Shown in pieces: positions 1 through 11,650 of a stretch of DNA of 64,000 nucleotides (the first letter of the stretch is position 1; the number at the start of each line of letters is the position of its first letter). Under the pieces are notes generated by a model. The model had not been told where the DNA came from, made no database searches, and worked only from the letters and a program-made list of their open reading frames with translations. The DNA comes from Neurospora tetraspora (lineage: Eukaryota > Ascomycota > Sordariomycetes > Sordariales > Sordariaceae), in assembly GCF_033439725.1 (NCBI RefSeq), contig NW_026944383.1, positions 868,001 to 932,000 of the forward strand, in the 5' to 3' direction. The position numbers and the translations under genes are program-made.

Positions 1-245
1 TTGTGGACGAGAAGGAGCTGGAGGAGCACGTCAACAAGCACTTCACCGAGAAGATTCACAACGCCGGTCTCTGGGAAAGCGGCCGCAGCATTTGGGATTC
101 GCAGAAGAACCCTATCAGCTTGAGAGAGTTGCGAAACGAGTTCAGCGGTTTCAACGACAGAGTTACTGCTACCACTTCAGCCGCCGTGAAGACGACAGTC
201 AGGCAGAAGAACGTGGCTGAGGAGTTGACTGGCGGCAAGTTGTAG
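1..245 (+). CDS. C-terminal fragment of an unidentified protein (5' end outside window)
   Basis: An open frame runs in from the left edge and stops with TAG at 243-245, giving about 80 visible residues. The apparent first Met is a GTG codon at the edge, so the true start lies upstream. The visible part is hydrophilic and charged, opening DEKELEEHVNKHF and ending LTGGKL. It has no membrane segment or motif I can name. I do not recognise the family. It lies tail-to-tail with the ABC transporter, whose stop is 485 bp away. Confidence 0.55.
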   Translation, partial: VDEKELEEHVNKHFTEKIHNAGLWESGRSIWDSQKNPISLRELRNEFSGFNDRVTATTSAAVKTTVRQKNVAEELTGGKL

Positions 246-729
246 TTGGGATGCAAGAACGCTACTACATCTCATACGTCCTTCTCTACCCTTATCATGG
301 TTGTACAAATAGTCAAAGGTTTGCTGCTTTGTCGTGAGGATTTACACGATTAGTGAACCCAGCAACCTTATACATGAAGGGAGGGTTGTGTACAAATAGA
401 ATCAGATCGGCCAAGGACACCCAGCCATCACAACACTCATATTGAACTTACAACACTGTACTTTATTCCGATACCCTATTTCTCTGAACCGCTGGTTTTC
501 AGAACACGCTTTATTTGTTGCCTAAATAGTACGATGATGCCCATGACCCAATACGCCAGTGTCAACCAAATATTTCCAAGAAACCATTCCATTATGTCCA
601 TCATGAAGAAAACGCCGTACAAACAAAGAAAAACAGGGGTACAGTATGACATCTATCTATCAGAGTCAACGCGTCATACACGCCGGTCTAATAACGGTTG
701 CTACATCCTCCAGGTCTTCTATCACCGCG
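246..729. other. convergent intergenic region
   Basis: This holds the 3' flanks of the edge gene (+) and the ABC transporter (-). The short open frame from 534 has no coding character that I trust. I see no repeat or RNA gene here. Confidence 0.6.
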
Positions 730-3700
730 TTACCTCTTCTCAACAAGGAGAATGTGCATAGCACCATAAGCAAGAATGATAAAAGTCATGCCAAAGAGAC
801 CTAGGTTCATGATATCCCTCCACATTGCCGAGTTGTCAAAGCCAAAAGTGGTCAAGATCGTGGCGCCAGGAACAGTGATATCAAGACCGTATTTGTGGTC
901 AACGAGGGTGAGCTGAGTAACCTCGTTGACAATCAGAGCCTCGAAGCCGTAGTGGAAGATAGAGAGCCACTGGAGCCAAAGCGCCGCAGCCGGAATGGCG
1001 TTATGGTTGAGCAACAGACCGGCAAAGAGAAGACTGAAGAGCATAACCAAGCTACCAATCAGATTGGCCACACCTCCGTCCTTGCAAACGATGCCAATGA
1101 ACAGGCAAATGGCTGCAGCGGCCAGGTTGAAGAGGACCAAGACCAGGATAAAGACGAAAAACCGCTGGTAGTCGGCGACGAGACCAGTCATCGGGTAGAT
1201 AATGGCGCCAAGCAGGATGGGTGGAATGATTCTCAGGGGAACAATGTCGAACAAGACCTTGGCGGCGAAATAGGTAACAGGCGAATAGTAGCCATTCGCC
1301 CTCTCGCGTACAAACAGCAACCTCTCCTGGGAGAAAACACCCAAGCTCGTGAGAGTGCTGAAACCAAACAGAGCGAGGACGAAGAAGAAGAGGCCAAGCC
1401 TGTTCTGGAAACCCGCAATGTCCAAGGTCAAGCCGTAGAACAAGTAGCCGGCGAAAACGGCCAACAGGATTGCGATCGCGTAATGAGTCAACATCAACAT
1501 CGGGTTCCGGTACAGGTTCTTCCAAGTGCGCTGAGACAGAATAACGAACTGTCGGAACAAGCCCACGCGAGCATAACCTTTACCCATTGTACCGGTGTAG
1601 ATGTTCCCATCTGCAACATAACCGTTGGCATTTTGACCATTACTGTTCACCGCAGCTGCGATTGCCTGATGGATTTCATCATGGGTACTAGCAGCAATGT
1701 CGGAATGGACATACGACTCAATAAGGACGTCAAGATCGGTGCCAGTAGCAGCAGGAGGGGGAAGGTCGTGGAGGTCATCGTTCATGCTCCGCAGAGGAGT
1801 AACCGGTGGCTGCTTTTGCAATTTGTAACCCCCAATCTCGTCTCCAGCATCCGAGGAGACAGCAGTATCAACGGCTTGCTTGCGCCTCGTATAGAGCTCC
1901 CTCTCCTGTCTGCGTCTGACCGAGTCACGGCGCTTATTCCTAGGGCGGGAAGAGGATGATTCAACCAGGCTGTCATCACCGATGCTAACTCCAGACACGC
2001 TGGCGATTGACTTAACAGCTCTAGTACTGCTGGGTCCCACACTAACCCCATCAACTGACAGTGTACCATCGTCGTAAGAGGTAGTTGATCCAGCGTGCAT
2101 GGTCAAATCAACCAGGTAATCGGCAATGTTGAAGCCAGGAGGGCAGGTGTAGCCGATCTGATCGAAATACTCCTGGCATTGGTGCAGAGGTCCAGAATAC
2201 ACGGTCTTGCCTTGAGCCAACAGAATGAGCCGGTCGAACAGCGCGACGATGTTGGATCTCGGTTGATGGATGGTGAAAATGACGGTTCTCTTGTATGTCT
2301 TGGCCAGAGTAACGAGACATTCGACAACGTTGTAAGCATTGTAAGCGTCAAGACCACTGGTGGGCTCGTCAAGGAAAAGGATCGAAGGACTGGTGACCAG
2401 CTCGCAAGCGATGCCAACTCTGCGCTTTTCTCCACCGGAAATGCCACGTCCTTTGCCTTCTTCGGAACCAATCAGGGAGTCCCGGATATGGTAAATTCCC
2501 AACTGCTTCTCGACTTCAATCACTCTTTGTTCCTTCGCGGCGCGTGTCATGTCTTTCGGTAGGCGAAGCAGGGCGCTGTTAAGAATAGTTTCGTGTACGG
2601 TCAAAGTCGGCAACATGGTGTCCTCCTGGTCAACAAAGCCGACGGCGTTCTTGTACTCCGCATCGCTAACCTTTTCGCCGTTGATGTAAAAGTCTCCCGA
2701 TACTTGGCCGCGCTTGTTCTTCCGGGCAAGGATATCCAAGAACGTGGTCTTTCCTGCTCCAGACGCTCCCATGATGGCGGTGACTTCGCCCGGATGAGCC
2801 ATGCCTTGGATCCCAGACAGAATATCTTTTCCGTTTAGGTTGTAGACAACGTTCTCGAAATAGAGGGAAGCGGGCTTGTGGTCGGTCATAAGCTTGATAG
2901 CCTCGTCGTCCGAGTCATCAAGGTGAATCGGGCCGTACTTGAACTTTCTTCGGGAGAGGTACCAGGTTCCCAGGATAACGGCAACCAGGAAGAGCCCACA
3001 GGCGGCAATAACACCCGCGATAAGTGGCGTGTTGATCTTGGGGACGGTAGGCGTGTATCCGGGTACTTCGGTGTGGTAGAGACACTCGCCAGCGCTGCAA
3101 GTGAGAAGGATGCTCTGGTCGCCAAACACATCATTGATGAGATTGTTCATCTCGGGCTCCTTAAAGGCACACTTCTTTGCTTCACCAGTGTTCTGAGTGC
3201 ATTCGAAGCTCGCAGGGCCCTTGATCTGCTCGGACAGGAAATCGCCAATGTCAACGGAGCCATGTTCGCCGCATAGCATTCGATCCGGAATACACTCGCA
3301 TTGAATCTTTTCGCATTTGTATGAGGTCGTGTTCTTTCCGTTGTCGAAGTCAAAGTTGGCAGTCGAGTCGCATTCTCTCAGGTGGCACATGAACGACTCG
3401 CGTTCCTCGACCCAGACTGAAAACATGTTAGTGAGCAGGCTTTCGAACCGATGGACAAAAATAACTTACACTGGAAGTCACATTCGCCGGTTTCTTTCTT
3501 GCAGGTGAAAGTAACCTGAGGGACTTTGGTTCCAAGAAGGTCCCGAATAGCCTTGTTTGTAACATCGCAGATCTGGTAGTTTTGCTTGACAACCTCGCCG
3601 CCGGTATAGCAGACGCCACCATCCCCAGTTTCGGTAAAGGCGTTGCAGACGTTATCATTCGTACAGACATTGCAATTGATGCCTGTCCACCCATCGTCAC

Positions 3701-4158
3701 ATTCGCAAGACTTGCCCTTGCGGACCGGTCGATCGGGGCCTCGAGAAAGTGAGCCGCAAACTGTGACAAGCCATAACGATATTTAGCATCACATCGGAGA
3801 GCAACACGGTCCTACTCATCGGGGTTCACGTACGTGGTTCTAAGCAGTTGTCGCCGCCAAAGCCATCGGGACAGATACACTTGCCACTGTACTCGCTACA
3901 TGATGCGAATTGACCACACGAGTACATGGGAAGGTTGCAGTTGAAGCTAACCGGATAGTATCATCAGCATCACCAAGCCAAACATATGAACGGCCGGAGG
4001 AACGGAGCGTACCATGGAGGACAGTCTTTGGGTCGATCAGCCATCAGTTCCATTTGCGCTCGCAACATATCGATGGACGTGTAGTTCTGGTAGGCTGAGG
4101 CAACGCATGATAGCGATAGCGCAGCGAGCGCGAGCGCGCGGGGTATCCCGAACGCCAT
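730..4158 (-). CDS. ABCG/Adp1-type ABC transporter with extracellular EGF-like region
   Basis: Four exons on the minus strand: 4158-4013, 3946-3834, 3760-3470 and 3416-730. They give 1078 residues with phases that close exactly, close to the length of yeast Adp1. A signal peptide ([18 protein letters not shown]...) is followed by Cys-rich EGF-like repeats, including [12 protein letters not shown] and [13 protein letters not shown] first membrane span lies near residue 315-335. The cytoplasmic ATPase domain has Walker [10 protein letters not shown], signature ISGGEKRR and Walker [14 protein letters not shown] long Ser/Arg-rich linker and a C-terminal bundle of about six hydrophobic segments follow. 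This order is typical of the fungal Adp1 branch of the ABCG (White) family. The substrate is unknown; Adp1 itself has no settled substrate. Introns are 53-73 bp with GTAAGT, GTACGT and GTACGC donors. Confidence 0.93.
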
Positions 4159-5429
4159 GATCGTAGGAAATAGCCCAGGCCTCGAGTGAAGGCACTGTTG
4201 ATGGCCTGGCGTAAGAAGGTAAAGTTGTTGTCGTTATTCGACTGAATTTGGGAGGAAGTCGGTGTCGGGTTGTTGAAGAGACACTCCAACCAGGCGCGCT
4301 GGACGTGCGTGCTTTGAGGAAGATGATAGGTGGTGACCAAGTGAGCTGTCGGATCGGCGTGTAAGTACCTATCGGTGGTGGCGCGCCAGGCTACCTTAAT
4401 GTGCCTGGCTATTCCAAACGGAGCCAACCTGAGCCTCGAACAAGACTCAGATGACCTGACCCAATTCCCACGGCTCGAACACCCGAGAATCCTCAAATAT
4501 TGACCGGTTGTACGGCTGCTGTTGATAGCGCAATGTCAGTCGACCACTGCGCCTGTTGTTGACTTGAAGAGTTGCTGATGAGTCGGAAACCAAAGTTATG
4601 AAAAGGTCGTGATGAGGGATATGAAACTGGACTGGAGCAAACAAAAGAGCCAAGTAGAAGTTCGACAGCGGTGGCCGGAAAGGTACTCTGCGTGACCTGT
4701 AACACCGAGCCGTGACTTGATGGTTGCAGCCAACCTGAGGTGAGCCAAGTTGCCCGGCCCGTGTGCGTGGATTGCTCTGACTGCAGCAATGACGAAGGCC
4801 GTCCAGATAGTGGAGCCGTGACTTTCCTTGGCCCACCAGCTGGAGACAATTCGACGAGTTTCCGTAGATTTCATTGGTTAACTGTGGTAAACTGGAACAT
4901 GGGTGTTACAGTGTGGATTCACATCTTCCCCAGCTTTGCTGAAATCCACCTGTCCCCCCGCTCGCTGTCATTGGTTACAACCTCACGACTCACATGGCGC
5001 TCAAGTTATCGCGAATCATGCGGGGATTGTCAATTGTTGAGGAATGCGGACGACGGTGCCTGGGTGCCAAAGCCTTGGGAATATTGGAGTCGAAACACCA
5101 AGGAAAATCTCACGATCCTGTCAGTGCTTTCATGCAGATGTCTTGGTTCAAGACTGCCTCCCTTGTCACGGAAGAGAGCTTAGGAGCTTGATGCTACCAG
5201 GTCTGTGGAGCTTCGTGTCAAACAAATCGAACTATCGAAAGAGAAGGGCGCGCCCTTCATGTCAAAAGCTCGAGATGGACTCCATAACTTAGTCTTATAT
5301 AAACCGACATCTGTATACACGAACTCGAGTCTCTAAGCATAACCGAATAAACACACCAACTAGCCACAGGACACATTCCACCCTGTTTTACATCACTTGC
5401 CCAGTGACAGTCACTCCGAAGAATTCAAA
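4159..5429. other. divergent intergenic region between ABC transporter and aminotransferase
   Basis: About 1.3 kb between two divergent starts. It presumably holds both promoters and 5' leaders. Short overlapping open frames on both strands show no recognisable protein. A TATA-like site near the aminotransferase is listed separately. Confidence 0.6.
5296..5303 (+). promoter_or_regulatory. TATA-like box upstream of the aminotransferase
   Basis: TATATAAA occurs 127 bp before the chosen ATG at 5430. Position and sequence fit a core promoter. The match is short and I have no transcript data. Confidence 0.4.
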
Positions 5430-6779
5430 ATGGTCAAAATCACCCCCTTCGAAGTCGAACAATGGATGGACCGCTACGAAACCACCCCAGGCGTAATCAA
5501 CATAGCCGAAACTTGTTGCGCCTCCATCTCCGTCGACGACCTGATATCCCTAAACACCGACAATTCCCCTTCTTCGCCCCTACAGCTCTCCAAGAAGCTG
5601 ACATACGGCGACATCCTCGGCTCCAAGACTCTTCGGCAGCGGGTGGCCTCGCTCCTCAACCGGGACCTGAACCTTTACTCACCAGACTTGGAACCGTTAA
5701 CCGCCGAGAATGTGATCATCACCCAGGGCGCCATCGCCGCCAATTTTTTGGTCTTCTATACGCTGGTTGGACCGGGGGATCATGTCATCTCTGTGTATCC
5801 TACTTATCAACAACTTTACTCGGTTCCAGAGAGTTTGGGCGCTGAGGTTTCTCTGTGGAAGTTGAAGGCGGAGAATGGCTATGTTCCTGATGTCGAGGAG
5901 CTTGAAGGGTTGGTGAAGAGCAATACCAAGGTCTGTTGTGTCTAGTCCCGCCTTCTTGGACCCCTTCCCCCCTCTTGCCCCCTTGACCAAAACCATGTCG
6001 AGAACGGCAGAAACTGACAAAACCAAAACCAAAAGCTCCTCGTCCTAAACAACCCCAACAACCCAACAGGCGCCACCATCCCCACTCCAACCCTCCAATC
6101 CATCCTCGAATTTTGTGCCTCCCGTAACATCACCATCCTCTCCGACGAAGTCTATTCTCCCCTCTTCCACTCCCTCCCCAACCAGTCCTCCCCAGCACCC
6201 CCCTCCATCCTGTCCTTATCCCCATCCCCTTCCCCCTCCTCATACACAACAATCTCAACAGGCTCCACCTCCAAATCGCTCGCCCTCGCCGGCCTTCGTC
6301 TCGGCTGGATCGCCTCCCGCTCTCCCTCCTTCCTCCGCGCCATCGCTTCTGCCCGCGACTACACGGCCATCAGCGTCTCGCAGCTGGACGACCAGGTAGC
6401 CAGCTACGCGCTTGGTCCTACCGTACTGCCGGCGTTGCTGGAGAGGAATTTGGATTTGGCTAGGACGAATTTGGCGTTGCTGACAGAGTTTGTGGAGGGC
6501 AAATACGGCAAGGTTTGCTCATGGGTTAGGCCGACGGCGGGGACGACGGCTTTGGTGCAATTTCGGAATCTGAGGGAGGGAGGGGAGCCGGTTGATGATG
6601 CTGCTTTTGTGTTGGATGTCTTGGACAAGAAGAATGTCCTGTTTATGCCTGGCAGTCCTTGCTTTGGCCTTGGGACGGACTTTAAAGGGTGTGTTAGGAT
6701 AGGCTATGCTTGTGAGACTGAGGTGTTGAAAAGGGGTTTGGAACTGTTGGGTCATTATGTGGAGGAACACCTGCTCTGA
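5430..6779 (+). CDS. PLP-dependent aminotransferase, class I/II fold type I
   Basis: Exons 5430-5930 and 6036-6779 give 414 residues. The start is the ATG opening MVKITPFEVEQW; the in-frame upstream codon at 5397 is TTG. Family hallmarks are visible: NNPNNPTG across the start of exon 2, LSDEVY with the PLP-pyridine Asp near 204, and TGSTSKSLALAGLRLGW with the Schiff-base Lys near 247. The small N-terminal part and the overall pattern resemble enzymes often annotated as capreomycidine-synthase-like aminotransferases in fungi. That name reflects similarity only, and the substrate is not predictable from this sequence. The intron donor GTCTGT is weak for this genome, so the boundary is the least certain part, though the reading frame across it closes well. 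Confidence 0.87.
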
Positions 6780-7143
6780 GGAAGGGTAGCTTACAAGCTA
6801 GCGGCACTGATGTTCCTAGAAGCCAGTCAAGCAGGAACTCATCTTGGAAGCGTACCGAAACATGGAAGCTTAACACCAGGGGATTGCTACAGTCTAACAT
6901 CCGAACACCACTAGCATATACGCAAACCACCATGCACAGGCCATAGAGATCACATTGCAAGTTGGGATCATGATTGTACAATCAACTGTATTAAAAGTAT
7001 AAGATTCTTCATCTCCTGGGCCAAAGTAGAGGTCTGAACCGTCAAAGGGGAACCGGCACTGGTAAACGCCATCCGAGCTGGCTATCCACAAAGCTTTCCA
7101 AGAGGAAAGAGCAAATCATTGAGTTTCTCTCTTCATCTTCAGT
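6780..7143. other. convergent intergenic region
   Basis: This holds the 3' flanks of the aminotransferase (+) and hexokinase (-). I see no gene or repeat. Confidence 0.6.
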
Positions 7144-8867
7144 TTACGCAGGCAGAGGCTCGGTAGTTCTGAAGTTCTCTGGGTGCAGGATACCGTGCAT
7201 ATTTCCTTGCTTGATCCGTTGCATCGTCAGGGCAGCGATCAAGGCAGCACCAACACCGCTTCCGTCCTCGGCGGCGAGAATCTCGATCGGATCATCTTCC
7301 TTGGGGTCCGCCTTCTCGGGCCAGTCCAGGATCTCACGGAGTGCTTGCGCACCGCGAGCCTTGAAATTGGGATACTTGTTGAAAACGGACCCGTCAGCAC
7401 CAACGTGGCACTCCTTATATCCCTTCTTCTTGCTGATGGCAGCAACGCCGCAGGCGGAGAGGCGAGCGGCGCGGGTGCCGATTAGCTCGGCGGTGCGACG
7501 AATCAGCTCCAGTTCGGGGCCGGTGGGAGTAAGCCCCAGCTTGGTCTGGAACAGCTCAAAGGTTTCGGAAAGGTTCTCAAACGGATCCCTGCAAGTGTTT
7601 GTTAGTTGCCAGGTTCTAAGTCTTACAAAGATGTTATACTCACTCTTCGATGAGGGAAAGGAAGGACGAGTCGAGGCTATAGGCCTTTCGAAGCTTGGCA
7701 ATATCCTGGCCAGGGAAGATGTGGGTCTCGTGGTTGTCGTGGAGGTCAACCAAGACGAGGCGGAAGATTTCACCCAGATACAACCCTGCGACCATCTTCT
7801 CGAAAGACTGCTGACCGGGGCGCGGCGAATCCTTGTCAATAATGACGTCGTAAGGAGTACGAGGCAAGACCTTATGCTCGTTGTCAAAAGCTCCCCATTC
7901 GCAGTTGATGGCCATTGGCATATCCGGTGGGAGGTTCATGTGAGCGAGCTTGGGAATAGAGCCACAGTTCTCCATATACGCAGCATTGCAACCTGTGCCG
8001 AAAATGCATCCAATTCTCATCTTAGGATCAGTGTATGCCGAGGCAATCAGGGTGCCCGTAGTGTCGTTGATCAACGCCGTCAGCTTGATAGGCACTCCCT
8101 AGAGACAGAAAACATTAGCAGCTGATCAGAGAGAGCTGAAGAACGCAACCTACCCGGCGTTTGAGGGCAGCCTCAAACATGGGGACAACATTATGGCCCT
8201 CTACGCCAGCGATATCGAAACCCTTGGTCCAGCGCTGCAGAACGCCCTCGTCGATATAGTGCTGTGTCGCAGGATAGGAGAAAGTGAAGCCGAGGGGAAG
8301 CGCATCGAGCTTGGTTGGGTCTCCGTGGTGCGTTTCAATGAATTGCATGAGGCAGTCGGCAATATACTCCCACAGCTCCTCGGCGTCGCCCGTCTTGAGC
8401 TCCTCAGGCATGCGGTACTTGGACTGGATGATGTCGAATTCGGACTTTGTCTCGGTCAAAGTGACTTGGCAGACACGTAGGTTTGTACCACCCATGTCCA
8501 GAGCCAGATAGGTACCGGTTTCGTTGCCGTCGGGGAAGGACATGACCCAGGTAGGGTTCATGGGCTATTGTGATTCTATCGTCAGCGAGGCTCGTTCCAA
8601 TGTCTTTGTCGGTAGGTCGGTGGTAAAACGCACGATGCTCCCTCCCTGGACACTAAGACCTAAACACAAGAGAAGCAGTCAGCATATCGTCTAGCCTTGG
8701 GCATAAGTATCTTTGCAATCCGTCAAGTGCTCACCTTTCTCAAGCTCATTGACGAAGTGGTTGGTGACTTCCTTGAGCTTGGCGCCATCGACGGTGAAGA
8801 GGCGCTCGAGGTGCTCGATCTCCTTGCGAAGGTCCTTAGGAATGTTATCGAGGGTTCCTGACGCCAT
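7144..8867 (-). CDS. hxk: hexokinase
   Basis: Five exons: 8867-8735, 8659-8634 (26 nt), 8564-8154, 8098-7644 and 7588-7144. They give 489 residues, the usual fungal hexokinase length. The protein opens MASGTLDNIPKDL. It carries ALDMGGTNLRVC (phosphate-binding loop), LGFTFSYP, GTGCNAAYMENC, NCEWGAFDNEH followed by the LPRT and SPRPGQQSFEKM blocks typical of hexokinases, and a C-terminal AEDGSGVGAALIAAL adenosine-binding loop. It phosphorylates glucose and related hexoses at the entry to glycolysis. The second exon is a microexon encoding the middle of GLSVQGGSI, upstream of the conserved MNPTWVMSFPDG block. All phases join without a gap. Paralogues (glucokinase, HxkC-like) are less likely given the intact catalytic blocks. 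Confidence 0.95.
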
Positions 8868-11650
8868 GGTTAGCTGTAAGATTGGGAACTATCGTGGTAA
8901 ACTTCTTGCCCTCTGCGCTGGAATTGGTCCGACTGTGGCAGTGGGCGTGGTGGCGATAAGAGCGAAGTCTGCTGAGAGGAGGGGGATGCTCAAGGTGGAC
9001 TAGGCTTCTTGGCGACGACGTTCCGGCAGGCGGAGGCGCCATAGCTGCATCGAAAGCCACAGGCAGCAAAGTCTACACTATTGACTGGAAATCGGCAAGA
9101 CGCCGAAAGTTGCCGTTCGGGAACCAACAAACGCAGGGAAAATTGGGGCGTCTGATGTTGTTACCCCTGTAATAGAGGGAAAAGCAGCGAATGATGGGTA
9201 TAGCACTTGAAGTGGCTTAGGGTCTCATAGGTGAAGTCGGCGATCTCACTCTGGGTGTTGGGGTACTGGTGGTGCAGGACAATAGCTTGAATCATAGGTC
9301 GGAAGCTTGGGGAGCTGATCACCCAGGAAGACGGGACTTTGGGGTTCCATCCAAGGATAAGATCCAATATCAACTGCTTCCTAGACGTAACTTCCGCTGC
9401 TTCGACTTCAGTTTCATCCGCTCTTTCCCAGTTGAAATAACGAGACGTTTGCTCAAGCTCTCTGGTCCAGTTGGTAGTACCTGACCTTTGATGCGGCGGC
9501 CACGCAAGCTGACAGGCTCGAGGCACGTTACGCACGCCAAGTTGTGAAGTAAAGAAGGGGGTAAGCTGACCCATCCAGAGCTGTCATCAGAAACGAAGGA
9601 AGCTACCCCTCCATGTCAGAAGGAAGGGGCTGCCCACCATTTTCCGCTTTTGCTCACGCCGGTCAAAGCCAAGCAAATACTGGCAAGCACAATGGTGTGT
9701 ATCTAGGTAGGTTGGTGTTGGGGAAGGCACCATGCGGGATGATACCTCCACGGGAATGGAAATGACCCGGGATAAGAACTGGAAGCGAGATGGAAAGGGA
9801 CGGGAAAAACCCGGGGTAGGATCACGGAGGTTTCTCGACGGATGAATCCGAAAGAACTCGTCGGCACAAAGTAGCACCGCAGCTTCAGCAGAGGGCACCG
9901 ACGCCACTTGGTCTCTCGCTCGAGTCGTGAAAGGTTTCATGAACCGCCCATGCCGCTATCAATCCCAATTCCGTAGAGAGTCGGTGTAACGCGAGGACGC
10001 GGCGACTTGTGCATATCCTGCCGCCCGTAACCCGACTTCTCACGCCGCCCGGCATCTGATGATTTGACAAAGGAGGTGAAAAGAACATGTGCCGGGAGGT
10101 GGAGTAGGTGCCTAGTTATATCGGACGGCTTGATCAATTGACCGGAGAGATGTAATTGATGATGAGGCTGAAAACAAATCTCTGTACGTACCGGTGCCCT
10201 TTCTGGGAAAGGGAGGCTTAGGTCCAAGTCCAACCATGACGGGCGAAAAGACAGAGTATCTTGATAACTCGGGGTTATATACTGCGGTTGTCGAGGTCCA
10301 CTGAGAGCTCGAAAGTCGGAAGAAGGGAACAGCTAAGGTTGATGTTCAGGAACACGTCAACGGTCTGGGCCTTATATATTTAACAACAGCTGGGTGAAAA
10401 CGTATCATCTAATTGTGTGCAAACATGTGGAGGAGCAGTCGGCCGGATAGGTCGCGATTGGAGAAATGAGGGCCAGGAGTAAGCTAATTATCACCGGGCT
10501 CATAGATAGAATGTACTGCCAAGCAAAGTGGAAGCTGTCAAGCTGAAGCTAGATTGCATTTCAGGGTATGATGAAGTGGAAACCAGCGTGGAAATCCGCC
10601 CAAATCATGAGGGGGACCTCGTCGACCTAGCATCCCGGAGCTTCACGATCCACATCCAGTGCAGTAGTGGTTGTGGTGGACAGCACGCAGGCAGTTCGTG
10701 GGTTTCTACTCTCCTCTCTAGAGGTACCTTTTTGGGTCGGTCCCTATTCCAGGGTTCAAATTGGATGTTGGGGCTATTATGGTGATAAAGTCTCAGAGTA
10801 AGGAGACAAAACTTTCCATGCGAGTTTTTCACAAAGTTTGAGAGATTGGGCGGTTACAAGCTCCCAACGTGTGACACGCATTTGCCCCTCATTGTTGCCG
10901 CTACATGGGTGCTCCCCCGCAGCTTGGGCAGAAGCTCAACGGCAACTCAAATTACCATCATTGATATGAGCTGGCCAGCCATGGTTGACCAACATGGAGG
11001 ACATGAAGGCGCGCTGGGAGCTCCATCTATCTCCAAAATTTCGGGAAAAGTAACTGGTAACTCTGAAGTTTAGAGATGAATCTGAAGTATGTGTAAACAC
11101 CTCCAGAGAGGTGAGGTTATGGCGGGGCAGCCCCTACAGTCTTGACGTCTTCAGGGTCGATCGGTTCCATGCAGACGGAAGCGCCCGCCAAAATCTTTCG
11201 CGTGGGATACTGGTATGTATCGCAGTTTACCCTAGAGTCAAAAAGTGTAAAGTCGGGATCACGGCGTCATCATCCTCCGAAGCCAGAAACACCGGCCGGA
11301 GCCCGGGCCAAGGCTCGGTGGAGGTGAACGGACCTCCCCGTCAAGCGGGACCTGGCGACCCACTCGGAAGCTTAAGCTTGGTGGCCCGAGCTCTAATTGC
11401 CGGGGTGGACACCTCTACGGACGAACAGGGGTCCATCAAAGCAACGTAAGCGTTTTGGAGAAGTGCTGGGCAGCTGGCGGAACACGGCCGATTATCGAGA
11501 GGCCACGGTGATGCTTGTCGGTACACTCTTGACAGCCAGCTTCTCGTGTAATTGAATTGTAGCGCCTGCTAGGTCCCTATCCCAAGTCTTCCACATCTTC
11601 AATTGGACTACTGAACGGTTCATGAACGCGTCCCAGTCCATTCCTTCAAG
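8868..11650. other. long divergent intergenic region upstream of hexokinase and OST1
   Basis: About 2.8 kb without a supported gene. Several open frames of 70-140 codons on both strands have no motif and no splice continuation I could build. The region presumably holds the hexokinase promoter and 5' leader (left) and the OST1 promoter (right). An unannotated non-coding transcript cannot be excluded. Confidence 0.5.

Noticed and set aside
895-1959. 354-codon open frame on the + strand inside the ABC transporter
   Set aside because: It is antisense to a well-supported exon and has no domain; it results from codon bias of the real gene.
5430-8867. secondary-metabolite or sugar-metabolism cluster (aminotransferase plus hexokinase plus ABC transporter)
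   Set aside because: The genes are on mixed strands, have housekeeping relatives, and no backbone synthase is present.
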